A stretch of DNA of 64,000 bases from Paenibacillus humicola (GCF_028826105.1 NZ_JAQGPL010000001.1:3374501-3438500); one strand, 5' to 3'. Shown: positions 44,995-53,559, counted from the first letter of the stretch. Numbers and translations: made by a program. Notes: a model not told the origin generated them from the sequence alone.

Positions 44995-45900
44995 ATGAAG
45001 AAGGAGCTGGCGCCTGTCGGCGTGCTGCCCGTCCCGTTCGACTGGGGCGCAAGCCGCCGCGGCGCCGAAGGCGGGCCGGCCGCGGCGCTGATGACCGGGC
45101 TGGAACGCAAGCTTGCGAAGCTCGGCCGCCGCTTCGACATCCGGAGCGACGCCTATTTGTCCGGCACGCTCGCCGACCGCCGCACGTCGCCCCGCATCAA
45201 GCATTGGGGGCGCGTTCTCGCCATGTGCGAGGCCGTATGCCGGGAAGTCGGGCAGATCGGCAGCGGCACGTTCCCGCTTGCGATCGGCGGCGATCACAGC
45301 ATCGCCATCGGCACGATAGCCGGCCATGCCCGTCGCTGCTCAAAGCTCGGTGTTCTATGGATCGACGCGCACGCCGACCTGAACACGCCCGAGACGACGC
45401 CTTCGGGCAATATTCACGGCATGGCGCTCGCCGCAAGCCTCGGAATCGGCGATCCCCGCTTCACCGGCGTCGGAGGCGCCTCTCCGAAGCTGCAGCCGGA
45501 GCGGGTCGTCCTGGTCGGCGTCCGCGAGCTGGACGACGGCGAAAAGCAGCTGATCCGCGAACAAGGAATCTCCTGCTTTACCATGCACGATATTGACAAA
45601 CAAGGCATGGCCCGCGTCATGGAGATGGCGATCCGTATCGCAGCCTCCGGCTCGGACGGCGTCCATGTCAGCTTCGATATCGACAGCGTCGATCCCGGCG
45701 AAGCGCCGGGAACGGGCACGCCCGTACGAGGCGGGCTCAATTACCGCGAGGCGCATTTGGCGATGGAGATGCTCGCCGACGCCGAAATCGTCACGTCCGC
45801 GGACTTCGTCGAGCTCAATCCGCTGCTCGATAACGGCCACACAACAGCGAGGCTGGCGGTCGAGCTGATCGGCTCGCTGCTCGGCGAGCGCATCTTATAA
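44995..45900 (+). CDS. rocF: Arginase/agmatinase family hydrolase (likely arginase)
   Basis: Manganese ureohydrolase. The 301-residue product has the metal ligands in AIGGDHSIAIGT (His101), WIDAHADLNTP (Asp124, His126, Asp128) and SFDIDSVDPGEAPGTGTPV, and the substrate loop SGNIHGMALA, the arginase-type reading. ATG 44995 follows AGGAGGTGG. The frame is open 54 codons upstream without support. Downstream of proline dehydrogenase, fitting arginine and proline catabolism. Agmatinase or formiminoglutamase cannot be fully excluded from sequence alone. Confidence 0.9.
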   Translation: MKKELAPVGVLPVPFDWGASRRGAEGGPAAALMTGLERKLAKLGRRFDIRSDAYLSGTLADRRTSPRIKHWGRVLAMCEAVCREVGQIGSGTFPLAIGGDHSIAIGTIAGHARRCSKLGVLWIDAHADLNTPETTPSGNIHGMALAASLGIGDPRFTGVGGASPKLQPERVVLVGVRELDDGEKQLIREQGISCFTMHDIDKQGMARVMEMAIRIAASGSDGVHVSFDIDSVDPGEAPGTGTPVRGGLNYREAHLAMEMLADAEIVTSADFVELNPLLDNGHTTARLAVELIGSLLGERIL

Positions 45901-45917
45901 ATGCTCGAAACGCATAT

Positions 45918-45961
45918 AAACCGCAGGCCGGAATGACAGAATCCCGGCCTGCGGTTTGTTT
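45918..45961 (+). terminator. Terminator after rocF
   Basis: Perfect 14-bp stem AAACCGCAGGCCGG/CCGGCCTGCGGTTT with a 12-nt loop, followed by GTTTG, 17 nt after the stop. May also act on the minus strand for the convergent foldase gene. Confidence 0.85.
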
Positions 45962-46043
45962 GAACTTCCAACAATGTTTGTTCGTATTAACGGACCATCA
46001 TCCGAGAGCAGCACGCTCCCGGCTGCGACCGGCTGTGGGCCGA

Positions 46044-47282
46044 TCAGCCTCCTGCAGCGGCATTACCGGGAGCCGCATTCCCTTCGGCTCCGCTTCCGCC
46101 CGGCGCAGGCGCGCCTTCCTCCGGCGGCGGGGCGATTGCGCCTGCAGCGCCCGTCGGATCGAGCGTGTTCGTAATCGTCGCTTTCGACTGCAGATCCGAT
46201 AACCAGCCCGGCGTCAGCTCGGACACTTTCTGGTCGATGAGCTGATCCTCGATTTCCGCTTTCTTTTCATCGAAGGTCGCCTGATGAGCCGGTTTATGAT
46301 CGGTCACTTTAATGATGTGATAGCCGAACTGCGTTTTGATCGGTTCGCTGATTTCGCCCGGCTTGAGCGAGAACGCCGCGTCTTCGAACGCCTTGTCCAT
46401 CTGTCCGCGCGTAAAATAGTTCAAATCGCCGCCGTTCGCAGCCGATCCGGTGTCGGTCGACTTTTCCTTGGCCAGCGTGGCGAAATCGGCGCCGCCCTTC
46501 AGCTGCTTCTCGATTTCGTCCGCTTCCGCTTTCGTCGCCACGAGAATGTGGGACGCCCGCACCTGCTCCTGCGTATCGAACTGCGCCTTGTTGTCGTCAA
46601 AATATTTTCGGACGTCGGCGTCGGTGACGCTTTTCTTCGCTTCCGGCTCCAAAATTTTACGGACGCGGATCTGCATCGGCATCTGCTCTTTCAGGCTGTC
46701 GACGGTATATCCGCTTTGCTGGAGAGCCGCCTCGAAATCCTGCTCGCTCGGAAACTGCTTCTTGATCTTGTCGATCTCGCTCTGGATATCGGCGTCGGTG
46801 ACGGTGATGCCTTTGCGGTCGGCTTCCTGCTTGACCAGCTCCTCCTGCACCATATTGTCGAGCGTGGCCTTGCCTCCGACCTTCACCATCGCATCGTACA
46901 GGTCGTTCTTTGTTATTTTGGCGCCGTTGACTTTCGCAACCGCGGGGTTCGTATTCGCGAAGGGAGGCTTGATCAGCGATCCGGCCAGCAGTACGGCAAG
47001 CACGACCGAGGCGATCATCCATCCCCTGCCGCCGCCTTTGCCCTGCTTGGCTCCCGCTGCGGCAGTCGGCTCCCCTTCTTCTTCATCTTCATCGTCGCGG
47101 AGCTTCTCCGCCGAATCGTTCGGCTCGTCGGCCGTATCGTCCCGAACGGCGTCCTCTTTCGCTTCGACGGATGCCGGATGCGCTTCGGATTCCTGCTGCG
47201 CTTCGGATTCCTGCTGCGCCTCCTTCATCGCTTCCTCTTTATCGTTCAAGCTTTCATCCTTTGGCTGATCTTTCTCGTTCAA
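46044..47282 (-). CDS. Membrane-anchored parvulin-type peptidyl-prolyl isomerase (SurA/PrsA-like)
   Basis: Extracytoplasmic foldase. The 412-residue product has an acidic cytoplasmic N-terminus (about 1-85, with AQQESE duplicated), one transmembrane segment (88-104, WMIASVVLAVLLAGSLI), a SurA N-like chaperone region (110-235), a parvulin domain (about 240-330, VRASHILVATKAEAD ... GGDLNYFTRGQM ... TQFGYHIIKV) and a Pro/Gly/Ala-rich tail. Unlike PrsA there is no lipobox, so it is a signal-anchor protein. TTG 47282 lies about 9 nt after AGGGAG. Confidence 0.88.
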   Translation of the reverse strand: MNEKDQPKDESLNDKEEAMKEAQQESEAQQESEAHPASVEAKEDAVRDDTADEPNDSAEKLRDDEDEEEGEPTAAAGAKQGKGGGRGWMIASVVLAVLLAGSLIKPPFANTNPAVAKVNGAKITKNDLYDAMVKVGGKATLDNMVQEELVKQEADRKGITVTDADIQSEIDKIKKQFPSEQDFEAALQQSGYTVDSLKEQMPMQIRVRKILEPEAKKSVTDADVRKYFDDNKAQFDTQEQVRASHILVATKAEADEIEKQLKGGADFATLAKEKSTDTGSAANGGDLNYFTRGQMDKAFEDAAFSLKPGEISEPIKTQFGYHIIKVTDHKPAHQATFDEKKAEIEDQLIDQKVSELTPGWLSDLQSKATITNTLDPTGAAGAIAPPPEEGAPAPGGSGAEGNAAPGNAAAGG

Positions 47283-47414
47283 CTTGAAAATCTCCCTTCC
47301 TTCTCGCAAGGTGCGGCATTGGTTTCTATGCTTGTACACTATAACAGAACCGCAGTTCCAAAACCTTAAGAAAAGATAAAAAATCCGCTTCTTTCCACCG
47401 CCCGCCGGCGGAAT

Positions 47415-48101
47415 TTACTTCTCCTTCAAATCCACATGAAGCGTTCCGTCCAGGGAAAGCTGGGCCATAAAAACGTCTTCGAAGCCGTCCGCCCCTTTCC
47501 GCCTGATCTCCTTCAGCAGCCAGCTTTTCTCGTAGCCGAGCGCGGTTAAGGTCGATTCCATCACATTGCCGTCCATAATAACGGCCTGGGGCTCGTGCTC
47601 CTCCTTCTTCGTGCGGATCCCCATCTTATCCGGGGTAACGGCCTGCGCGCCCGTCTTTTTCATTACGCTCAGCTGGCCGTTTGTTTCGAGGACGGCAAAT
47701 TCGACGTCCGCCAGCTTGAACGCATTTTTTTGGCGAAGCATCAGCATCAGTTCATCGGACGACATTCTCGATTTGCGCAAATTACGGTCCAGTACGTTGC
47801 CCCGGTGCACCAGAATCGTCGGCTGCCCGTCGGTCATGCGCCGGAAGCGGTACGATTTCAGGTTGACGATGGCGATGACGATCGGAAGGAGTCCCCAAAC
47901 GAGAATGCCCATAAAACCGTTCAGTATTTTCACGTTTTGGTCGACCGACATGCTGGCCGCAATCGATCCGACGGAAATGCCGACCACATAATCGAAAAAA
48001 GTCAGCTGTGCCAGCTGCGTTTTCCCCATCAGCCGCGTCATCGCCAGCAGGACGAGAAACGCAACGATCGAACGAATCAGAATCATCAGATATTCCGGCA
48101 A
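47415..48101 (-). CDS. DUF421 (YetF/YrbG family) membrane protein
   Basis: The 228-residue protein has three N-terminal membrane segments (about 5-85) and a soluble C-terminal alpha/beta domain with GQPTILVHRGNVLDRNLRKS and SSDELMLMLRQKNAF, defining DUF421. Family members are widespread in spore formers; several are spore membrane proteins, and the molecular role is not established. TTG 48101 lies 7 nt after AGGGGG; ATG 48122 upstream lacks a ribosome binding site. Divergent from a DUF4363 gene. Confidence 0.9.
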   Translation of the reverse strand: MPEYLMILIRSIVAFLVLLAMTRLMGKTQLAQLTFFDYVVGISVGSIAASMSVDQNVKILNGFMGILVWGLLPIVIAIVNLKSYRFRRMTDGQPTILVHRGNVLDRNLRKSRMSSDELMLMLRQKNAFKLADVEFAVLETNGQLSVMKKTGAQAVTPDKMGIRTKKEEHEPQAVIMDGNVMESTLTALGYEKSWLLKEIRRKGADGFEDVFMAQLSLDGTLHVDLKEK

Positions 48102-48187
48102 AACATTCCCCCCTTGGTACATGTTCCCTCTTAATATGGGAAAAATGAAACCTAATCATGCGCGAATAAGGAAGGAGGGGGTCTTCG

Positions 48188-48541
48188 ATGGTTCGATTCA
48201 TGCTTTCTTTGCTGCTGCTGACCGCTCTTCAGCTCGGACCGGCCGGTACGCCGGAAGCCCGCGCACACGAAGCCGAACCGGTCATCAAGGCCGCACAAGC
48301 CGTCGAGTCGCTCGCCGGCCGGGAACAGTGGAAGCCGGCCGCCGCGAAAACGGAAGCGCTAAGGAAAGCTTATCACGGAAGCAAATGGAAATACCAGCTG
48401 CTTGGCGACGAAGAGGAATACGAGCAGCTTGCTCGCAATATCGACAGGCTGCGGGCAGCCGTCCGGACGCGGGATCGGAGCCAGGCGGTCATGACGGCGG
48501 CAGACATCGTATCGATCGTTAAGCAAATCTACTCGCTGTAG
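48188..48541 (+). CDS. DUF4363-like secreted or membrane-anchored small protein
   Basis: A 117-residue protein with an N-terminal hydrophobic signal or anchor (2-20) and a helical region. The pattern of WK...KW..L...EE...L...I.RL.AAV.TRDRSQAVM...I...VKQIY fits DUF4363, a family that often sits next to DUF421 genes. The start ATG 48188 has GGAAGGAGGG upstream. No function is known. Confidence 0.7.
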   Translation: MVRFMLSLLLLTALQLGPAGTPEARAHEAEPVIKAAQAVESLAGREQWKPAAAKTEALRKAYHGSKWKYQLLGDEEEYEQLARNIDRLRAAVRTRDRSQAVMTAADIVSIVKQIYSL

Positions 48542-48737
48542 CATAAGCTCGATGCCGACGAATCTACCTGCGCAGCCTGAACTCGATACCGCCGAAAAAA
48601 AAAGTTCGCTCCCGCGTATAAAAAAATCCGCGCTGGACATCATGAAGATATCGGCGTCGAGAGATGCCGTAGACAACCGCGGAGAAGACTTACGTTTCCC
48701 CATAAGCTCTTCGTCCGGTTTCTCCTCTCCCATGAAA

Positions 48738-48768
48738 GGGGCTCCCGAAAGGGGGCCCCGAATTTTTT
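48738..48768 (+). terminator. Orphan strong terminator in the DUF4363-vanZ gap
   Basis: Stem GGGGCTCCC/GGGGGCCCC with a GAAA tetraloop, then GAATTTTTTT. It lies about 200 nt past the DUF4363 stop. The 48542-48737 interval has A-runs and no gene that I can support, so this may end a long 3' UTR or a small RNA. Confidence 0.75.
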
Positions 48769-48910
48769 TGCATGCTGCCGGCGGTACATGCACCAAACGG
48801 AACCTCCTCCAAAAAGGTTCACTGCCCCTCCTTCACCCAAAACTTTACCGTATCCCGAATCGTAATAGAGAAAAGATGCTCGACCGTACGAATATAGAGC
48901 CTGCGCCGCA

Positions 48911-48940
48911 TTGGCATACTGCCTGCGGAACGGTTACAAT
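48911..48940 (+). promoter_or_regulatory. Sigma-A-type promoter for the VanZ-like gene
   Basis: TTGGCA (48911-48916) and TACAAT (48935-48940), each 5 of 6 matches, spaced by 18 nt; the start codon is about 34 nt downstream of the -10. A GGAAC/GTTCC inverted repeat (48927-48949) surrounds the -10 box. Confidence 0.65.
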
Positions 48941-48973
48941 AAAAGTTCCAAATGGGATGGAGTGAGGCCTGCA

Positions 48974-49426
48974 ATGAGTGTAAAAATCCGTTTGCTGCTT
49001 GTCATCGCATGGGCCTTTGTGCTGTTCGTTCTGACCTGCACGTTCAGGCTGGGCACGTTTCTGCGAACGCGCGTCGTTCATTTTATCTATAATCCGCATC
49101 CGAATTTCCGCGAGTTTTTCGAGCTTCGGGACATCAATTCCATTCACCACGAATGGATTGCAGTGAAGGTCGGCCATTTGGTCGGTTTTTTTATTCTGGA
49201 CCTGCTGCTCTATAATTTAACGCGCAGAAAAGGCGTCTCGCTCGCGCTAGCCGTCTTTTTCGCGCTGGCGACGGAAATTTTCCAGCTGTACTTCAACCGG
49301 GACGGCAGACTGTACGACGTGGCGATCGACTCCCTCGGCATCCTGCTGTCTTCGCTGGTCATTCAGATCGCATCCTATGCGCCGCCCGCTTCCGGCGGCG
49401 AATCCGCCGGCCGGCCGCGCAGATAA
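48974..49426 (+). CDS. VanZ-like family membrane protein
   Basis: 150-residue protein with about four membrane segments (4-22, 68-85, 90-110 and 118-140). It contains the pattern KVGHLVGFFILDLLLYN and TEIFQLYF...GRLYDVAIDSLG, resembling VanZ, a family named from the teicoplanin-resistance accessory protein; most chromosomal members have no proven role in resistance. ATG 48974 follows GGAGTGAGG. No van genes are nearby. Confidence 0.85.
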   Translation: MSVKIRLLLVIAWAFVLFVLTCTFRLGTFLRTRVVHFIYNPHPNFREFFELRDINSIHHEWIAVKVGHLVGFFILDLLLYNLTRRKGVSLALAVFFALATEIFQLYFNRDGRLYDVAIDSLGILLSSLVIQIASYAPPASGGESAGRPRR

Positions 49427-49578
49427 CCTTTCCCCGGACGGTCTTCCGCACACCGGAACGTAAAACGAGGTGCGGACCGCTTCGCAGGCCGATGTCCCTC
49501 CATGACATTCGTACAGGCAGATTCGCCTGAAAATGCGTATATTGGGAGGGAGATAAACGGAAAGGAGATGAATGGATC

Positions 49579-49806
49579 ATGCAGCAATTCTGCCCGGACT
49601 GTCCTACTCAAACCGTTTATGATCCGCCTGTCACGATGTACCAAAACTTCTACCACCCGCAGCTCGTCAACGTCATTCATCCGGTCGAAATCATCAATCA
49701 GCATCACTGCGTTCCCGTCTACCAGCACCACACGGCCTATTCGATGAAAGACGTGATGTGCCGCGTATCGAGCGTACGGCCGAGAAAGAAAGCCCGGAAA
49801 AGATAA
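49579..49806 (+). CDS. CotD-like spore coat protein
   Basis: A 75-residue His/Tyr/Cys-rich protein. The order MQQFCPDC, then YHPQLVNVIHPVEIINQHH and PVYQHHTAY, followed by a basic tail RPRKKARKR, resembles the CotD family of inner coat proteins. ATG 49579 has AAAGGAG about 11 nt upstream. Upstream (49540-49556) the sequence GCGTATATTG could be a late mother-cell sigma-K-type -10, but this is weak. 49427-49578 holds no other gene I support. Confidence 0.72.
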   Translation: MQQFCPDCPTQTVYDPPVTMYQNFYHPQLVNVIHPVEIINQHHCVPVYQHHTAYSMKDVMCRVSSVRPRKKARKR

Positions 49807-49823
49807 TCGCCTCGCGCCGCGTC

Positions 49824-49863
49824 AAACCGCCTCCCTCCGCACAGCGGACGGAGGCGGTTTTCG
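49824..49863 (+). terminator. Terminator after the cotD-like gene
   Basis: AAACCGCCTCC/GGAGGCGGTTT stem (11 bp) with an inner CCGC/GCGG pair, followed by TTCGTT. 18 nt beyond the stop. Confidence 0.8.
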
Positions 49864-49933
49864 TTAGAACGCCCAGCCGCCCCTCCGCATACGCTGTATG
49901 GCAAACAACCAGTTTTCGGAAGGGTGAACCCGG

Positions 49934-51340
49934 ATGGATATTCGGCTTGTCCCGCTGCATTGGGTGTATCTTGCCTTTATCTTGTTCATCATGGGGCTGC
50001 TGATCAAAAAACGCGATACGACGCTTGTGTGCGTCGCCGGGATATTCACGCTGGGCCTGATAGCTACCGGCAGTCTGAGCCATTCGCTCAGCGGCGTATT
50101 CAACAGCTTCGTCTATGCAATCAAGCAATTGATCGATACGATTCTGATCATTTCCATCATCGTCGCCATGAGCCGAATCATGATCAAAACGGGGATTAAC
50201 GAGATGATCGTTGCGCCGCTTACCCGGTTTATGCGCACGCCGGCGCTCGCTTTCTGGGGGATCGGAATTATCATGCTGGTGACGTCGTGGTTTTTCTGGC
50301 CGTCGCCGGGCGTTGCCTTGATCGGGGCGGTGCTGCTCCCCGTCGCGCTGCGCGTCGGGCTGCCCGCGCTCGGCGCCGCGATGGCAATGAACCTGTTCGG
50401 GCACGGGATCGCGCTGTCGGGAGACTACATTATTCAAGGAGCGCCGAAGCTGACGGCCGATGCCGCCGGACTTCCCGTCTCGGCCGTCATGGAAGCGAGC
50501 ATTCCGCTCGTCGCGGTGATGGGGGTGGTGACGACCGTCTGCGCCTTCTGGTTCATGCGCAGGGATATGAAGCGCGGCACTTGGAAAGACGGACTTGTCG
50601 CGGCCGGCAGTGGATCGGAATCGGGCGTTCCGGGCGATGAGGAGAAAATACCGCTCCCCCGCCGGACTAAGCAGTGGCTCGCGGTCGTCATCCCGCTGTT
50701 GTTTGCGGCCGACGTCGCCGCCATGTTCGTCCTCCGTCTGCAGGGCGGCGACGCAACCGCGCTGATCGGCGGTACGGCCGTATTCATTCTGATCGCGGTT
50801 ACGCTGCTTGCGCATAAGAATGAGAGTCTCGAACAAACGACGAGCTATTTGATCGAAGGTTTCCAGTTCGGCTTCAAAGTGTTCGGACCGGTCATTCCGA
50901 TCGCCGCGTTTTTTTATCTCGGCGATTCGGCGTTTACGGAATTGTTCGGCAAGACGCTGCCCGCCGGCTCCACCGGCATCGTCAACGACCTTGGCGCAGC
51001 GCTGGCCCATCATGTGCCCCTGAACGGTGCGATCGGTTCGATTACGCTGACCGTGACCGGCGCCATAACCGGTCTGGACGGATCGGGCTTTTCCGGCATT
51101 TCGCTAGCCGGCTCCATCGCCCATCTGTTTGCCGCAGCGATCGGCTCGGGAGCGGCGACGCTGACCGCCCTCGGCCAAGTCGCCGCCATCTGGGTAGGCG
51201 GCGGGACGCTAATCCCATGGGCGCTGATCCCCGCTGCGGCCATCTGCGGCGTCGATCCGTTCGAGCTTGCGCGGCGCAACGTGAAGCCGGTGCTGATCGG
51301 CCTCGCCATTACGACGATCGTCGCGATGTTTCTTATATAG
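49934..51340 (+). CDS. Polytopic membrane transporter, unidentified substrate (ion-transporter superfamily-like)
   Basis: 468 residues with about 11-12 hydrophobic segments and a central cytoplasmic loop (about 205-245). Re-entrant-loop-like motifs TSWFFWPSPGVALIGAV and GSGAATLTALGQVAAIWVGGGTLIPW suggest a GntP/citrate/NhaC-type (IT superfamily) fold. I do not recognise the specific family. ATG 49934 follows GGAAGGGTGA. It stands alone between two terminators, so context does not reveal a substrate. Confidence 0.6.
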   Translation: MDIRLVPLHWVYLAFILFIMGLLIKKRDTTLVCVAGIFTLGLIATGSLSHSLSGVFNSFVYAIKQLIDTILIISIIVAMSRIMIKTGINEMIVAPLTRFMRTPALAFWGIGIIMLVTSWFFWPSPGVALIGAVLLPVALRVGLPALGAAMAMNLFGHGIALSGDYIIQGAPKLTADAAGLPVSAVMEASIPLVAVMGVVTTVCAFWFMRRDMKRGTWKDGLVAAGSGSESGVPGDEEKIPLPRRTKQWLAVVIPLLFAADVAAMFVLRLQGGDATALIGGTAVFILIAVTLLAHKNESLEQTTSYLIEGFQFGFKVFGPVIPIAAFFYLGDSAFTELFGKTLPAGSTGIVNDLGAALAHHVPLNGAIGSITLTVTGAITGLDGSGFSGISLAGSIAHLFAAAIGSGAATLTALGQVAAIWVGGGTLIPWALIPAAAICGVDPFELARRNVKPVLIGLAITTIVAMFLI

Positions 51341-51370
51341 CCCCCATGCCGTTCCGATGCGGCGCAAATG

Positions 51371-51412
51371 AAAGCGGGCCGGCAGCATGATGTCATGCTG
51401 CCGGCCCGCTTT
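51371..51412. terminator. Bidirectional terminator between the transporter and WGxxGxxG genes
   Basis: Arms of 20 bp, AAAGCGGGCCGGCAGCATGA and its exact complement, with only 2 nt between (effective loop about 6). Flanked by TTT on the plus side. It sits between two convergent genes. Confidence 0.85.
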
Positions 51413-51435
51413 GCCGTTTCTCAAAAGGACGTGAC

Positions 51436-51783
51436 TTAAGCGCGTTCCCGGTTGCGGCCGCGAAGACCGATCAGACCGAGCAGGCCGAGCAAACCGAGCC
51501 AGCCCCAGTCCATATCGTTGTCGTTCGCCACGTCGGCTGCATTGGCGCGCACGCTGCTTGCCCGCGTCGTGTAAGGAGCCACGCCCGGTGCATAAGCATT
51601 GTTCGTGCGGTCATTCGTCGTGCCGTACGTGCCCATCGTGCCGTTCGTTCCGTTTGCTTGAGCGGCGGCACTGTAGGTATGTGTCGTGCTCGTGTTGACC
51701 GTGGAACCATCAGCCATAGCCGGAACAGCGAGCATCGCCGACATCACGGCGCTTAAAGCTGCACTTGCAATTGCCTTTTTCAC
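51436..51783 (-). CDS. Secreted protein with WGxxGxxG C-terminal membrane tail
   Basis: 115 residues: a signal peptide (MKKAIASAALSAVMSAM, cleavage after AMA at about 24), a Thr/Asn/Ala-rich linker, and a C-terminal tripartite tail DMDWGWLGLLGLLGLIGL followed by RGRNRE. This matches the WGxxGxxG-CTERM arrangement seen in Paenibacillus and related Firmicutes, thought to be a sorting or anchoring signal. Function unknown. ATG 51783 with GGAGGT upstream. Confidence 0.8.
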   Translation of the reverse strand: MKKAIASAALSAVMSAMLAVPAMADGSTVNTSTTHTYSAAAQANGTNGTMGTYGTTNDRTNNAYAPGVAPYTTRASSVRANAADVANDNDMDWGWLGLLGLLGLIGLRGRNRERA

Positions 51784-51896
51784 GGATGCAAGACCTCCAC
51801 CAATTGAATTGTTTTGGGATTACATCTATGTTTTGTCCCTTGTTCGATAATTTATGCATGCCATTTTTCCGAAGGCGGTCATGACCGTTCGCGCAT

Positions 51897-51935
51897 AAAA
51901 AAACCGGCTCCGCCGTCCGCGCGGCTTTGCCGGTT
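51897..51935 (-). terminator. Terminator at the end of the thiamine-transport operon
   Basis: Minus-strand AACCGGC/GCCGGTT stem with an inner GCCGCGCGG-type loop, followed by seven T. 18 nt past the tatD-like stop. Confidence 0.8.
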
Positions 51936-51952
51936 CTTAAAGCCGATTTTAA

Positions 51953-52762
51953 TCAGCCCTGTAATTCATAAAATTCCACCGCATTTTGCAGCAGCCGCTC
52001 CTGTACCGCCAGAACGGGCATCTCCTTCAATGCGGCAATCGCTTTCGCCGCTTCCTTCACCATGGCGGGCCGCGTCGGCTTCCCGGCAAAAGGCCCTTCG
52101 AACGGCCAGGGGCCGTCCGTTTCGGTCATCGTCAGCTCGAGCGGATACGTCCTTACAAGCGACCTTATCTCCTCTTCGTACAGGACATCGGGCGTCACCG
52201 AGATGCGGCAGCGCAGGTCGATCATCCGCTTCACCGTGCTCTCCGCTCCCTTGAACCAATGAAAATGGAGGCGGCGCACGCCCCGGCGCTCCGCCGCATC
52301 AAGCGCTTTATCCGCATCTTCGTATACGGCATGCAGGACGAGCGGCCGGTCCAGCTCCGCCGCCAGCGCTGCAAACCGGTCCAGCAGCTCAAGATGCGGC
52401 CGTTCGTCGAACGGCTGCCCCTTTCGTTCGGCATCGGTTCGGGTGTAGTACGGCAGACCGACTTCCCCGATGGCGAAACGCTCTCCTTCCGCATTCCGTT
52501 CCCGAATCCAGCGAAACATCGTGTCCAGCTCGGTGGCGTCCGGGACCGGCTGTTCCGGATGAAAGCCGTATGCCGGCAGCACCCGGCCCGCGAACCGGCG
52601 GGCAAGCGCCCGGTTCATCTCGCACGAAGCAAGGTCCGTCGACACCGCCACGACGGCGGCAATTCCGTCTTCGAAGGCGCCGCGGAGCATCGCGTCGCGC
52701 TCCGCTTCGCCGTATTTATCCGCATGGAGATGAGCATCCACCCATAAACCGGCCGTCGTCAT
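51953..52762 (-). CDS. TatD family metal-dependent hydrolase
   Basis: TIM-barrel hydrolase of the TatD family. The 269-residue product has the metal motif VDAHLHADKYG, GFHPEQPV, GEVGLPYYTR, LHAVYEDADKAL and TETDGPWPF. Compared with YabD/YcfH-type TatD nucleases the sequence is divergent, so the substrate is open. ATG 52762 lies 4 nt after the ATPase stop; it is the last gene in a TPP-controlled operon, which hints at a role in thiamine precursor processing, an inference. Confidence 0.85.
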   Translation of the reverse strand: MTTAGLWVDAHLHADKYGEAERDAMLRGAFEDGIAAVVAVSTDLASCEMNRALARRFAGRVLPAYGFHPEQPVPDATELDTMFRWIRERNAEGERFAIGEVGLPYYTRTDAERKGQPFDERPHLELLDRFAALAAELDRPLVLHAVYEDADKALDAAERRGVRRLHFHWFKGAESTVKRMIDLRCRISVTPDVLYEEEIRSLVRTYPLELTMTETDGPWPFEGPFAGKPTRPAMVKEAAKAIAALKEMPVLAVQERLLQNAVEFYELQG

Positions 52763-52766
52763 GCCC

Positions 52767-53558
52767 TTATATCGACTCCCTTTTGCGCCCCGGCCCGTCA
52801 TCGTCCGGGCGGAGCAGCTCGTAAATTTCGGTTTTCAATTTGTTAAACAGCGGCTCGCTCCACAGCTCCTCGCCGCGCGGCCGCGGGAAGGGCACATCGA
52901 CTTCATGAATGACCGATGCGGGCGAAGCGGATAATACGACGATGCGGTCGGACATGAGAATCGCTTCCTCGATGCTGTGCGTTACGAGCAATACGGAACG
53001 GCGGTTGTCCTCCCAAAGCGAAAGCAGCCACTGCTGCATATGGAGACGGGTCAGCGCGTCGAGCGCGCCGAACGGCTCGTCTAGACACATGAGCGGCTGC
53101 GGCGAAAGCAGCGCCCGCAGGAACGACACCCGCTGCTGCATTCCGCCGGACAGCGTAAGCGGGTAAGCGTCCGCGGCCTCGCCGAGTCCGACCCGCTTCA
53201 GCCAGTCGCGAGCCATGCTGCGGGCTTCGCGCCGCGCAATGCCGCCGATGCCGAGCGCCAGCTCGATATTGCCGGCGACGGTGAGCCACGGCATGAGCGA
53301 TGCCTGCTGCGGCATATACGCGATATGTCCGCGGTCGCCGTCGATGCGGCGGCCGTTCACGGCAATTTCGCCGGAGGTTGGACGCGTCAGGCCGCCGATC
53401 ATATGAAACAGCGTCGACTTGCCGCTCCCGGAAGGGCCGATCAAGGAGACGAACTCCCCCTCCTCCACGCGGAAGGTGACGCCGTCCAGCACCTTTTTCG
53501 GTCCGCCTGGCCCGTCAAAGCTTTTCGATACGTCCCGGATGTCGAGCAGGCGGGTCAT
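52767..53558 (-). CDS. thiZ: ABC transporter ATP-binding protein (ThiZ-type)
   Basis: ATPase of the SsuB/TauB/ThiZ class that powers import by the ThiXYZ system. The 263-residue protein has Walker A GPSGSGKST (41-49), Q-loop YMPQQASLMPW, signature LSGGMQQRV, Walker B LMCLDEPFGALD and H-loop VLLVTHSIEEAI. ATG 53558 is 1 nt after the permease stop. Confidence 0.93.
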   Translation of the reverse strand: MTRLLDIRDVSKSFDGPGGPKKVLDGVTFRVEEGEFVSLIGPSGSGKSTLFHMIGGLTRPTSGEIAVNGRRIDGDRGHIAYMPQQASLMPWLTVAGNIELALGIGGIARREARSMARDWLKRVGLGEAADAYPLTLSGGMQQRVSFLRALLSPQPLMCLDEPFGALDALTRLHMQQWLLSLWEDNRRSVLLVTHSIEEAILMSDRIVVLSASPASVIHEVDVPFPRPRGEELWSEPLFNKLKTEIYELLRPDDDGPGRKRESI

Positions 53559-53559
53559 A

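Noticed and set aside
48552..48965. Plus-strand open frame between DUF4363 and the VanZ-like gene
   Set aside because: It runs through a strong terminator and the vanZ promoter, lacks a ribosome binding site and resembles no family.
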